The position numbers and the translations under genes are program-made. A stretch of 64,000 nucleotides of DNA from Irpex lacteus (taxonomy: Eukaryota > Basidiomycota > Agaricomycetes > Polyporales > Irpicaceae). The stretch is taken from the NCBI GenBank assembly GCA_001986395.2, contig MQVO02000011.1:372001-436000 (forward strand), written 5' to 3'. The notes under the pieces were generated by a model. It did not search any database and was not told the DNA's origin. It worked only from the letters and a program-made list of their open reading frames with translations. Positions within the stretch are counted from its first letter, which is position 1. Every line of letters starts with the position of its first letter. Shown here one piece after another: positions 12,975 through 24,830 of the stretch.

Positions 12975-15128
12975 CTATCCAAGAATAAACGCACCCGTAC
13001 CAACCGACTCGAACACAATCTCCCTCCCGCTCACCGACGCCCCGCTATCAAACACCTGCTTCACACTCTTCCCAGCATGCACACCATCCAAGCTGAAGTT
13101 CGCCTGCGCATAATTCAAGTTGGTCGCCAGTAACAGCGTCTGCTTCCCCACCGTCCACAACCCGACGTCCACCCGATCGACTTTGACGTGCGAGAAGGTG
13201 GCTGCCGGGTTGAGGATGAACTCCTTCATGGTCGGGAGGGCCTTGGCGAGCAAAGACGACGAAGCTTTGATGTCTGCTGTGGTGGGGTCATTCCAAGCTA
13301 CGACTCCTAGCCCGCCGTGGTTGATTCCCAGAACGGCTTGGACAACGTATTCCTTGCCAGTTGGCCTACGAGTCCAGTAACTGCGAAAGAATGAGAGATA
13401 GATCAGGGAATGCAGGATAGAGGAGCAGCGTCGACGCACCTGCTATCGCCAAATGCTTGGGGTACTGTCCATACGGCTTTCGTCCTGTCCCAGCCTTCCA
13501 CCCATAGACGATCCGCAAACTCGTCCATACGGGTACTGATATCTTCAAACTCTCCCTTGCAGTTATCGCACCCGCAGTCACCATAATCAGGCGTGCAGAC
13601 TGTCCTGTATCTTTCGTCAGCGAAGAAATTGAAGAGACAAGGTAGTGCACACACCCCCACTGGTTGGAAAACGTCACGTTATTGCCTATCATGTATGTGT
13701 CCTGCATAACGATGTCTGCTCCTGAAGTGTACTCAGGCCAGTGGAAGTTCTCGCAGTTCCTGTAAACAGCTTGTCAGGTCAGTGAGCGCCTCTTGATGAA
13801 TTATGCTGCTTACAACACTAAGGAGACGGGGTGGTAGCCGTCGAGCGAGTAGATGAGATCATAGGCATTTGAGGTAGCGTCCAAAGGATCTAACGGATAC
13901 TCAGTACTTTCATTCAATCACTGGATACGATTCTAGAACAGACCTGATGTCCCGTCAGGCTCATCACCCGTGTACCTGTCAGGAGTCGCTCACTGCTCAG
14001 TATTCAAGGAAAAAAAAAGACATACCACAACAGCAAATTCGGACGATTCTTGATACGATTCACCTCTTCAGTGACATTACTCGCATTCATGTAAGTCCTG
14101 AAAAGGTTTGTTGGGAGCAGGCAATTTGCATAAATTGAGCTTCCACTAACCATCGCATGTCATACATCAAGTACAATCCGACTTCTTGCATGCGATCGAC
14201 CACGGCATTGAGGGCGGTGAGGTTGTCGAAGGTAGGTACAGGGTGGACCTTCACATGCTCATTAGGTTTTGATCCCTTAGAAGATGCAAAGTTGCAAACT
14301 CACCACAGTGAACCTACAGCGCCACCGCCAAACAGTTGCGTCAATTCACCACCAGTGTCGGTCATACCAATATACTGCTTACCCTTGCTCCTTCAACTCA
14401 TTGAGAATCGACAGGTTTGCAGCGATATAGCTGCTAAAATCCGTATAGTACCCAATCGGAAAGACCGTCTCGTACGGACCATCTTCTCCAGTAGCGGGTT
14501 TGGCCAACAACGCTCCAGTACGCAGGTCGGTTTTTGTCACCGACCGCCCTTTCGGTGGATCGGGAAGGAAAGACAAAGACGAAGTGGCTGTAAACTTCTG
14601 CGTTTTGCCCTTGACAGCAGAGTACGTCGCCGAACACGAAACATCGAACGCCTTCGTCTGTGGTTTCAAGCTCCTGAGGGAGAACGGCACCTCGACCTTG
14701 CTCGCATTCAGCGGTACATTCTCCTTTGCCAAAACATGGCCGTTAACGCTAATCGTAACCGCGAGATGGCCTAACGCCCCATGGCTCGGTAAGTCAATAG
14801 CCTGAGCGTTGGCTACCTCCAATTGGGTTAATGGTGTATCGACAATGAATGCCGCGGGGCTTAAAGCGTCTTCAGGAAGGTATGGACGAATTGCCTGAGC
14901 GCAGCGAAAGGCGACGAGAGGTCCAGACGACGTAGCAGGAGTCGGGAACTGTCCACCCGGGGGTACTATAGGCGACGAGGCCATGTAGTTTTTACCACAC
15001 CTATGAACAGTTCCGACGGATGAGAATGTCTGTCAGTATTACATACACATTGCTGTGGCGGGCACTCACCATGTCTGTCCCCACACACCCGTCGCAAAAA
15101 CCAACGCGAGAAAAGAGTGACAGCGCAT
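12975..15128 (-). CDS. Secreted TIM-barrel, glycoside-hydrolase-like protein
   Basis: Ten exons (15128-15070, 15000-14383, 14313-14304, 14248-14151, 14097-14026, 13975-13944, 13889-13814, 13759-13655, 13604-13440, 13380-12975) give 546 residues. Residues 1-19 (MRCHSFLALVFATGVWGQT) are a typical signal peptide, so it is probably extracellular. An N-terminal beta-sandwich-like part is followed by a barrel-like part: VVHPVPTFDNLTALNAVVDR, then GLYLMYDMRW, then LLLWYTGDEPDGTS, where E291 in GDEPDG sits where (alpha/beta)8 hydrolases often place an acid/base. A Cys cluster (CTPDYGDCGCDNC) and a C-terminal beta domain follow. Exon 3 is only 10 nt. It is required to keep frame and gives EQG-FTV-VHP. 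Substrate is unknown. The family resembles unclassified fungal hydrolases, so the function is inference. Confidence 0.8.
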
Positions 15129-15812
15129 CTTGTGAGTACCGCGCTCCCTTTTGGGGTGTCGTCTTTCTCATATCCAGGCGAATGAACCGTGGGGTATATA
15201 TCCTGTGAACACAATCTGTTATGTCCGACAATCCATGTGATGGTCACTGTTCGTCGAAGCTGCAGAAGCGTTCGAAAGCCATTGCACGGGGCACCACTCG
15301 TGATGCATTCGACGTTACGCCGCATGAACGACCTCAGCAACGTGTGCATAAGTACGCTGGGAATGAAGTCAGCTTGAAGATAACACGCGGTCCGTTGATT
15401 CAATAAGTAGCGGCGCATTATTTTCGACCTAGAGAACTTGTCATCTTATCAGTAAAGTTGGCGAGAAGCCGGAGAGATAACCCACATTATCATAACTTAC
15501 CGTAAGGATCTTCGACGCTAGTGCGGTTTGGGGATGACAATACGATGGAGCAATAGCCTATATCTTTCGTGAGTCCATTTAGCGTAGCAGATAATACAGT
15601 AATAAAGCAGACAGAGTGATGATGATGTTTGCAGACAAGAATGCGTCACCGTCAGCAGAAGAAAATAATACACGCTGCATGACACGTTGATAGCGATTTC
15701 ACTATTTTAATATATTGATCGTCAGTGCAGTGCTGGTCAAGTATAACAACAGGTGTGCGAGTGATGATATATAGCGATGAAAGGGATGCAGATGCAAGAG
15801 TCAAAAGTGCGC
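15129..15812. other. Intergenic spacer
   Basis: This sits between the start of the secreted hydrolase-like gene and the stop of NST1, both on the - strand. It holds the probable promoter of the former (TATA-like site at 15195) and the 3' UTR of the latter. Small open frames near 15200-15420 are not convincing. Confidence 0.5.
15195..15201 (-). promoter_or_regulatory. TATA-like box of the secreted hydrolase-like gene
   Basis: ATATATA on the - strand, about 67 nt upstream of the ATG at 15128, flanked by GC-rich sequence. The spacing suits a core promoter with a short leader. Inferred from position and composition only. Confidence 0.4.
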
Positions 15813-18800
15813 TCAAGAGCCGCTGTGAGGCGGAGGAGAAGGGTTGTGGCTAGTAAACGGACTGCCAAAGAACGGAGGAGACGGATGCCATTCGGGACCA
15901 GGCCCTGGCGCGTTCCACACCGGTGGCCGGGGAGAAAACCCAGGGGCGGCACCCCAGCCTGCACGCATGTCTGGACCATTGCTACGAGGACTGGCTGTTG
16001 TCGGTCCCCAGCCCAGTCCACCCGGTGCAACCGTTCTGCGCGGTGGTCCAGAGACAATCTCATCGTCGTCTGCAGCCAAAGCTTTCGAACCCAATACACC
16101 TTTGGGACTGGGAGATCGACGGCTCGGCGAGGTAGAACCAGAGCCGGTAGGTTCACCTCCTGGTCGCGCTATTGGTGCTATAGGCGCAATCGGTGCGATA
16201 GAAGGTCTTCCAATGGGTCCGAGATCGGCCATGGAGGGTCGTCTGCCAGGAGGTCCAGGAGCCAATTGCGTCGGTGAAGCGAGCGGGTTTGGTACTGGCT
16301 TTGACGGAGGGGCGATAGGAGCAGGTGGAGCCAGAGTACGACCAAACACAGGATCGAACGGAGGGCCAGCACCGAAGCTTCTTGGTACGGCAGACGGAGC
16401 GAGAGGCGGGGGTCCCTGAGGCATAGAGGGTCCTTGAACGAAGTTACCCCCGAATGGGCCAGGAGGCATGTACTGTACCCGAGGAGACAATGCAGGAGGG
16501 GCACCGATACCGTTGCTCGGCGAAAACAAGGGTGTGATCGGCGTATGCACATGAGATGCGAGCTGCGGAGTGACCATGGCAGGGATGTGCGGGGGCTGAG
16601 GACTTGTAACCAGAGAGGGGCGTTGTTGAGGAACTTGTCTGACTGGGGGAACGATCTGAGGAGGAGGGGGAGGAACAGCCGTGGCCTTACCATTCTTCTT
16701 CGAAGTACTCGAGTTACTGGCAGTCCGCGACGACGAGCCGGAAGCGGTGGCATTACGGGGCGAGGTGGGAGGGCGAGCTGCCTTGGCTGCTGCACGCTGC
16801 TGAGCGAGGAGTTTCTCCTTCTCAGCCTTCTCCTTCTCCAGCCGCTCTTTCTCTGCCTTCTCTTTCTCAGCTTTCTCCCTCTCTGCCTTCTCCTTCTCCT
16901 CGCGCTCCTTGGCCAGCTTTCTCTCTCTTTCCTCCTTCTCCTGCTGCTCCCGCTCCCGGCGCGCTGCTCGTTCAGCAGCAGCCTTCGCCTCGCGCTCCTC
17001 ACGAGCCTTGCGTTCACGCTCTTCCCTCTCCTTGCGCTCCTGCTTGACCTTTTCCTCTTTCTCCTTACGCTTCCGCTCACGCTCAGCCTCGCGCTCCTTC
17101 TCCTCAGCAAGCCGCTTACGCCTTTCCTCCTCCTTACGCTGCTTCTCCTCCTCCTGGGCTTTACGCTGTGCCTCCCTCCTCGCACGCTCCTCCTCCCGAC
17201 GCTTGCGAGTCTCTTCCTCCTGGGCAGCTTGCTTAGCTTTCAGAGCAGCCTCCTCAGCGGCCTTTTCGGCAGCCTTGGCGGCCTTCTCCTCCTCCTTAGC
17301 AAGCTTTTGCAGGCTACATAGGATAGTTGAAGTAAAGAAGAGTGACGAACATATCCACACTTACCGTTTCTTATCCTTCTTCTTTTGGTTCTGGGTCTGC
17401 TTCTTGGCCTCTCGCTCTTTCGAGTTCTTGTCCTCCTCCTCAAGTTCTCGTAAGAGCTGGAGCTGACGCTCCTGAGCGACCTTCTCCCGATACGCCTGCA
17501 ACACCCGCTGCTCGAACATCCTCGCAGCGAATATGGAGAACATCCGCTTGCCCTCTTCCATCTTCTGCTCCTCGGTCATCACCTGAAGCCGATGAGCTCA
17601 GTCGTGTGACAAGCGAAGGAGCTACTTACCTCTTCCTCCTCGTCTTCTTCCTCTTCTTCCTCCTCCTCTTCCTCCTCCTCGTCGCCCTCTTCCTCTTCCT
17701 CCTCTTCGCTTTCCTCCTCTACGTCAGCCGCAGCCTCTTCTTCTCGTTGCATCCGGCGCTCCGCTAGTTGCTCCATCATCTCTAAGAACTTTTGACCGTC
17801 GTTCTTGAGCAGATCGTCCGCGACTGTCAGAATATTACCAGCACCTACAGCATATAGCCCATCAATAGCCTTCCCAGAGATGTCGAGAGGGAACTCACCT
17901 GTGACAAGATTACTGCCAAAGTTCACCAACCCATCACGAGTGGCAGTCTTACCATTGGCCGGCCTCCGTCGCGGAACGCCCGATCTTCGCGGCTGCTTGA
18001 CTTCCTCGTCTTCCTCCTGCTCAGGCTCTTCTTCCTCTTCCTCCTCCTCCTCCTCCTCTTCCTCGTCTTCATACTCTTCCTCCTCCTCGTACTCCTCTTC
18101 CTCCGCATCGTCCTCATCAAACTCACTCTCCGCCTGCTGCTTCACAGCCTTCCGCCCATTCACGACGCCGTTTTTAGCCCTGGGCGGTGGATTCGCGATG
18201 GTATGAGGCCCGATCACGGCGCCGTTCTTGTCGAGCTCTACGCTCCCAGGGAACGGACCCGGGCCTGCGGGAGGGGGAAGGGTACCTCCAGATGATATGT
18301 ATCGCTGCTGGTAGTTCGCGTACTGTTCTAGCTCCTCGTAATAAGCATCGTACAGTACCTCGAGCTCTTCCTCAATTGCATTCCTATTTCATCCCAATTT
18401 GCGTGTGCGTGCGTGTGCAAGTGTTGACGGACAGCGATTGCGGTTTTGAGGTGGTCGTGTGATTCGCGACGTACGAGCGACAGTCAAAGAGATTGGACGA
18501 TCGGGGGACATAGAACAATGATGATGTCAGCGGGCAGGCAAAAATGTGCAAGAGAAGAAGGGAGAGCACAGACCGCTTACGCCCACAGACCGCACACATG
18601 CAACTATGCTTCTGCTGCTCCTTCATCTTGCGCAAGACGGCCTCCTTCTCGACTTTCACGAGATTCCGTCGCTCGTCCTCGCCCAAACCGAGCCAAAACT
18701 CCTTGATCCGCTCTCTCTCCTCGGTCGTGCTGGTGCTCCAAATCTTGCTATTTTTCGCTGGTGGCGGCTGAGCAGTGCCGTTAGCTGGAGGTCTGGGCTT

Positions 18801-20207
18801 GTGTGGTGCCGAGGCGTTGGAGGATGGAGGCGATGGGTGGTGATGGGCATGGTTATGCTGGTACGCGTGGGACGTGATGGGTGCTTTGGAGGCTGCGCGG
18901 CGGCTTGGGGGCGGGGGATTGGCGGCGGGGGCGGGTGCATTGTAGTTCATAGGCTGTTTGCCCGCTGCGCGAGACGATGGCGGCGGGTTCGCGGCGGGCG
19001 GGGGGCGCGGCGCAGGCATACGGGTATGAGAGGCGGAAACAGGAAGATTTGAGCCCGGAGCCGCGGCCACTGAGGCCGGCGCGCTCGGCGGATTCCCCGC
19101 AGGAGCCGCCGGAGTTGCCGGGGCTGCGGCCGGCGTCTCCCCATTATAATTTGGATTATTGCCATTATTCGTTGCGGCCCTCTTCTTCTTTTTCTTCTTG
19201 TTCTTCTTGCGCCCGTTCGCGGCGGGGAGCTCACCGTCGTCCTCGTCGGGCGTGACGCTCTCCTCGTACCGCAGCGTGAACTGCGTCGCCGTAGCACGCA
19301 TCTCATCCTCCTCCATGTCGTCCAGCTCGTCTTCGCTGTAGTACTCGTCCTCAGGGTAGTCCTGGTCTTCGCTGCCGTACTCATCGAGCAACACGACGTT
19401 CGAAGGTGACTGCGCAGAGTTGCGATCGGAGGAAGGGGGATGTATGTGGAAGCCACTCGCAGCGGCAGCCTTCTCCATGGCTATCGCGAATCCTGGGTCT
19501 GCAAAGATGGCAGGGTCGAATTGCATAGACGTAGGGAACGATCCTGGAGGGTACCGAGTTGTTGCACTGCGTGTGACACCCTTGACTGTCGCACTGGCGG
19601 TGAGACTGAGTCCACCGGTGCCCGGCGGCAGCCCCGCTCCTGTCTGCAGCTGCTGAGCAATAGCATACATCGCCCGTGTCTTGTCCTGTTCCGTTCCAGG
19701 AGCGCTGAGCTGTGAATACGTATTCCGTACAAACGTCCGCAAATTGTGAGGGAACGACGCCCAGTACTCGTTGTTAATGTCTCCGTCCGCCGAGTCGAGC
19801 TCCATGCTCCGCGCCAGATGGTCTGCAGTAGCAAGCAGCTCTGCCTCCGCTGCTTCTGCAGGGTTGAGTTGTGCAGCAGATAGCGATCGTGTCGTCGAGA
19901 GATGCACCGACTCGAGCTCAGGAGACAGGCCTGTATGCGACGTCGTGCGACCGTTCAGGATCGTGTGCATGGGCTCCAGGTCGGGCATATCCTCGTCATA
20001 ATCCTCCTCCTCATCTACAGCCACACTCTTTCCCTTTCCCTTCTTCTTCTTTTTCTTCTTCCCGTTCGGCGTGCCCTTGGATGGGGAAGGCGGCACCGAG
20101 GGCACAGGTGCCGGCGCCGGTGCAGGAGCAGGAGCAGCAGGGGCTGCCTGAGGCAGTCGAGATGGCAAAGGCTTCGAGGGAGTCCTCCTTGTTTTGGGGA
20201 CCGTCAT
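15813..20207 (-). CDS. NST1: Stress response protein NST1
   Basis: Five exons (20207-18574, 18383-17899, 17844-17630, 17582-17365, 17313-15813) encode 1350 residues. Features in order: a Lys-rich [12 protein letters not shown] stretch near the N-terminus; a conserved region around [20 protein letters not shown]; an [20 protein letters not shown] block ending in [10 protein letters not shown]; an [20 protein letters not shown] block; long Glu/Asp runs; [21 protein letters not shown]; then a very long charged coiled coil rich in KEREE-type repeats and a Pro-rich tail. This order is diagnostic of fungal NST1, a negative regulator linked to salt tolerance and mRNA processing factors in yeast. The 54-nt intron 17898-17845 is in frame and stop-free. 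Splicing it gives the conserved-looking [10 protein letters not shown]. The 190-nt intron 18573-18384 places CGRKR directly before NAIEEE. The protein is probably cytoplasmic. Confidence 0.9.
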
Positions 20208-20588
20208 CTTCAGAGACCGTCACGATCCAAAGAGCTTGAGCGATGGACTACGGTCAATGCGAGGGTGAGAGAGCCACCCAGACCAGCGATACGCGCCGTC
20301 GAAAAACTAGGCACCAGATCACGAGCAAAGATTAAGCAGAGGTTGTATCTTTCAAGTCGTGCGTGTTCTTCAATAGTTGCACTGGACGATATATGGGAGC
20401 AGCTGGAAGTCGAGTTGGTGGCAGGAGATAATTAAGCATGCGAGATCATCTGCGTCAGACGGCGGTTGCCGGGCGTTGAGTGAGATTCCGGTTAAGGTAA
20501 TAGATTCGTGGCCAGTAAGTTACGCTCTGGTGTCTACGTCATACCCAAAATAAAGAAACAATCCTCTAAGTCTACCCGATACTCAAGC
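20208..20588. other. Intergenic spacer
   Basis: This lies between the NST1 start and the stop of the upstream BTB gene, both on the - strand. It presumably holds the NST1 promoter and leader. No further structure was recognised. Confidence 0.5.
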
Positions 20589-21729
20589 TTACAACGCCAG
20601 AGCCAGCTCTGACATTTTAGGGACAGGAAGGGCTGCAGTCTCTACCACATCGCGATCCTCGCCAACGCCCAATCTCAGTATGCGCCACGGAGGCAGGTCA
20701 AATATCGAAGGCAAATCCTCCCACAACGCCTCTATCTCCCTCTTATTATCCTCCTCCCAGCTAGTCCTGCACAACTCGCACGTATCCTTATCAAGCAACC
20801 TACGATTCAACTTGAAGAACGGAAAGAACGGATCCAAGAATAGACTGCCCCGCGTCTCATGCTTCCCAGCGATAACCCGACAAAAGTCACCACATATACC
20901 AGGCGACTTGCACGCCTGCGTGCTCTGGAAGTTCCGCACCATCTTGCGCGTGAGAGCCGTGTTCTCGAGCACCGGTCGGCCGATGAACACTGCGCGTTTG
21001 GCTTCGGGGTGTAAGGAGTAGTGGTGGTCGTCGGAATGGGTGATGCCGTCGTAGAGGACGCGGAAATCTTGGGCGGAGGCGCAGCAGTGGAGTAATGCGG
21101 AGGGGAGAAGGATGGTTGCGGATGACTCGATGGCGACGTTGGCGACGAGCAGGTTGTAGATGAAGTCTTTGCGTGCGATTGTTGGGGCAGAGGGGGAGGG
21201 TGGAGGCGAGGGTGACTCGGTAGAGTCGAGGGTGGACCATGATCGAAGGGCTTCAAGGCCTTGTTGGTAGCCAGAGAGGTTGTCCGCGTACCACGTCTGT
21301 AAAGCCTCAATGGCCTGCTGACGTAGATGAATCGCATCGTACTTCGTACTGATCCTAAGTACCGATACGATATGCGGTATGTCGGTCAGCTGAGGTGACT
21401 TGATGTGGAAAGACCTACGCGAACAATGAGCTCGAAACAATCGAAAACGTACTGAGAGGGAATTACCTTGGATCGTGCAACGCTGCCAAGAACGCACGCA
21501 CATCAGAGGCACTGTCACCGTGCATGACCACCAACGGACATCCCTGGTACGTTTCCTCAGCGTCAAGCGACTGGACGTGTCCTATGGCGAACATATCCCT
21601 GAATATCGGTGAGGCCCGGGACAGGATACCAGCGTATACACGGAACAGGATCTGTTCTGCCAGCAAAACGATGCTTCCGTCTGGGAACCAAAGCTCCGAG
21701 TCGTGTGTGAGCTTGGGCACTGAATCCAT
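20589..21729 (-). CDS. BTB/POZ domain protein, copy 1
   Basis: Two exons (21729-21467, 21414-20589) joined by a 52-nt intron encode 362 residues. The N-terminal BTB/POZ fold is clear: DSELWFPDGSIVLLAEQILFRVYAGILSRASPIFRDMF, then CPLVVMHGDSASDVRAFLAAL and LRISTKYDAIHLRQQAIEAL. The C-terminal half carries Cys pairs (GICGDFC; CELC) and LDPFFPFFK ... LWEDLPSIFDLPPW, typical of an expanded mushroom-specific BTB family. BTB domains mediate dimerisation or cullin-3 binding, but the role of this family is unknown. Compared with copies 2 and 3 near 41 and 44.7 kb it has a Ser/Pro-rich insert after LRSWSTLDSTES. It stands alone here, without a methyltransferase neighbour. Confidence 0.88.
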
Positions 21730-22698
21730 AGTCTACTAGCACTGTAGATTAGATCAGCAGTGAAATCTTATCAGATAACAGTAGACGGTACTTTACCAGA
21801 TGACTTCGTTTGACGGATGTTGGCGGAAGGAGAGCCAGCTGCAGCGATGTTGGGGAGTCCACAAAAGCTTGCTTTCGTGGCAGTTACGGCTATTTATTGA
21901 ATCAGTGCTATACTGGATTTGGGCATCGGGCGAAGTCGTACCACGGTGTCCGTTCTTGATCATGAATTGCCAGGGCAAGAACGCCGCCCGCTGGCTCCTT
22001 GGCGAGTGTGATAAGACAAAGTGCTCCGCACTGGTTACATAAATATGAGCAGGTGGGAGTTAAGCGGGGGCTCGAGGCGGATGGAAGAGTAGAGGATGGC
22101 TGTCGAGGAGCTTACTTGGAAATCGATGGGCATGTTGAGGGCAACTCGTGTTGTAAAACTGGTGGATCTACAGCAAATTGGCCAATGTACTGCTGTTAAC
22201 ACTTGGATGTGGGTGTTCTACGACTCTGTGCGGTAATATGTGACGTATCAAGGTGAGCGGCGACTATGAGATAGATAATGCTCTGGACGTTGGTGAGTCT
22301 GCCATTCGGTACATCTTCTTGTTCGAGAGTATAGGAGAGCAATGGCAACGTTGTGCGATCCTTAGGCCTGAGGCCTGAGGCTTGCCCTCATGAGGTCATT
22401 CAAATGTGGTTGGGACAAGTAACAAGTAGCCGGTGAAGAAACAAAGTGAAAGCGATAAGCAAACGCCCCAAGGTCGGATAAGGTTTTGATAACAGCCCAT
22501 TCATTACGACTCTAACATTTGTTAGACGCCATCAGAAACATTATTGATCTGGTAAGTAACAACTTCAAACAACGCTCGGTACACATCCTCCGACGGAACT
22601 TCGTCCTGACCAGAGCTCAACCTCTCCACTTAACTTCGACCCATCCACGCTATGCGCTAACTTTCTAACCTAACAGTTTAACGAATGCTTTAAGAACT
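21730..22698. other. Divergent promoter region
   Basis: This region separates the BTB gene (-) and CNOT11 (+). A short tandem GGCCTGA repeat lies near 22370. Open frames of about 80 codons at 21800-22199 lack support. C/T-rich sequence precedes the CNOT11 start. Confidence 0.5.
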
Positions 22699-24233
22699 AT
22701 GCAGACCGCAACTTATTACCAGCAACCGATGGCAATGAAGCCCGTCAACGCCTTTGACCAGCTGCGGTCTTCCATAGCCCATCTCCTGACGAAAGGTCTC
22801 AACTTGCCCTGTTCTGCAGCAGCACAATCATACAACCAAATGGTTCCGTCGACTTCGAGGTTCCAGTTGGCTCTTGATGTGCTGCTGCCGCTCCTGGACT
22901 CGTCTGCAGAGGTGTGTTTCCCCAGTATCAGGTTCATCGCGCCTTGGTTGACCTGCGTGCCGCATCACACAGCTCTCACAGCGTATCCTGGCGTCATACA
23001 TCCTATATGCGCTCTACGCTCCCCATCCGATATCTATGAACCCCTTCCAGTCCGCTCTGGCACTCGTGTTCGCCAAGGAACGAGAGTTCGCCATCAAGAC
23101 CGCACCCGACGACGGCATCGCGCAGAACGAGCAGCTAGTCTGGGTGCTGTGGAAGATCCTACGGGGAGACGGCGGTGACGTGAGTGCCCTGATAGTATGG
23201 TTGATACTTCACGCTAAATACCACATCCCATAGATCGGCCCGTTCAGCCCTAGCAATCTTGCTCGATCTCCTGTGCCACCTAATCTGCGCGCCTCGAGGC
23301 TAACACTGAAGGAGGAAGGAGGAGAGATAGGGCAGGCCAAGTTTGACCCGTACGTCTGTCGAGTTTATATAGCATACAGTACCCTGAGGATCTCACCCTG
23401 TCCTTTAGCTTCGCCGATGATACCCAACAGACGTCAGCGAGTTCTGCCGCCAATGCGGCGTGGGACAGAGAAACCGAAAAGCTATCTCAGGGCATGACAC
23501 TGCTCCTAGCCGCGCGCGATCGTGTCTTAACTCTGTCTGAACAGCGTGTAAGCCTTCTCATCTCCATCGACATGCCAACTCGCGCTTGACACCTCCATGA
23601 AATCCAGGTACTCGGCCCACTGATACCCCAATTGACGTCCACACCGATCCTGACTTCCCAAGATTTACCTCAGCTGATCGCTAACAACCCGACTCTGGCA
23701 CATCCGATTCTCGTTTCGCTGCTCTCGCAACCGGTCATCGATACCTACCTTGACGTGCTTCGACATCTGGCGCCGACGTTGCCGACATACGATGTCTTGG
23801 GCCGACTTCTGCGTGATACGACCTCTGTGACGGACTATACCACGGGAGGCAAGACTACTGTCGCAGACATTATGAGGAGTGAAGTCCTCGGCTGGTTCAT
23901 CCACGAAAGCATCGCATGGCTGGATACCGCGGAAGAGGATGAACGTGCAGGACGGATCAGCGACGACCGGTTTACCAAGGGCGTACAGAACGTATGTCAA
24001 TTCTCGATTTCCTTCAGAAGCCCGACCGTATGATTAACATATGTCTTCTAACTTCCTCTTCCTGGGTTCTGTATTTGCAGTTATGTCGCTTCTTCATCTC
24101 CCTTGCCAATCACAAGATCGTCGACCTCAGTTCCGACGCTGATACCGCCGAGATGAAGCACTTCACATTACGCAACTCATGGATAGAAGAGGCAAACGCC
24201 CTTTACCGCACGCTCGCTCTCAACGGATACTGA
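22699..24233 (+). CDS. CNOT11: CCR4-NOT complex subunit 11 (CNOT11) homologue
   Basis: Six exons (22699-22911, 22982-23179, 23234-23349, 23409-23547, 23608-23991, 24081-24233) give 400 residues. The second exon reads RILASYILYALYAPHPISMNPFQSAL, matching the conserved N-terminal block of CNOT11/C2orf29. The last two exons contain the family's C-terminal domain: ILVSLLSQPVIDTYLDVLRH, SEVLGWFIHESIAWL and LCRFFISLANHKIVDLSSDA, ending ANALYRTLALNGY. CNOT11 docks with CNOT10 on the N-terminal arm of CNOT1 in the cytoplasmic deadenylation machinery. The fungal protein is shorter than the human one and lacks long insertions. All introns are 50-90 nt with standard borders. The homology call rests on motif pattern. 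Confidence 0.85.
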
Positions 24234-24830
24234 CTGGACTGATCCGCCTTATTGCTCAAGCTTCTACTAGTACCACTTATGTCCTTCCAGCTTATCCTCA
24301 GCCAGGCTTCGCTTGTGTACTCATGTCTTGCACTATGTGTCATATTGTAACTTACCCCAGGAGTCGTGGTTTTCTTACGCGTATTGCTGATGCCTTCTTA
24401 GTACCATGTCCATTTCTTTCTGGTCTTCTATGCCTTCCCCTAGACGTTCCCTTCTCACTTGTATATGCACACCACCTATGTACAATACTGTATCCGGTCC
24501 TTGATTGAGAAAGAAAGGGAATCCGAGTTATGTGTTTTCTAGCAAATTCATATCGAGTACATTAAAATTCTTCCAATTGGAATCCTATGGGGAACAGACA
24601 AGATACTACGGATGAGAACAGAGGAGGTGAGAGGAGAAAGGAAGAAAATGTACCACGCTGCGCACCACAAGAGGAAAGGGTAACGGTAAGAGGAGACAAA
24701 GAAACATAGATAGTGATGGACAGCGTGACAAGTCGTCGACAAAAATGTACAGAAAATGGAGAGGAGTATCGAGGGGTAACTATACGAGGGGTCAGATGGG
24801 GGCAGTGTGGGATCGTAGAGAATAAGGTCA
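24234..24830. other. Convergent 3' UTR region
   Basis: This lies between the stop codons of CNOT11 (+) and the CLA4-type kinase (-). It is C/T-rich on the left and A/G-rich on the right, as expected for two facing 3' UTRs. No gene is seen. Confidence 0.5.

Noticed and set aside
16434..17321. 295-codon Leu-rich + strand frame
   Set aside because: Antisense shadow of the charged coiled coil of NST1.
17640..18110. GAG/GAA-rich tracts as a CRISPR or microsatellite locus
   Set aside because: They encode the acidic Glu runs of NST1. Eukaryotic coding low complexity explains them.
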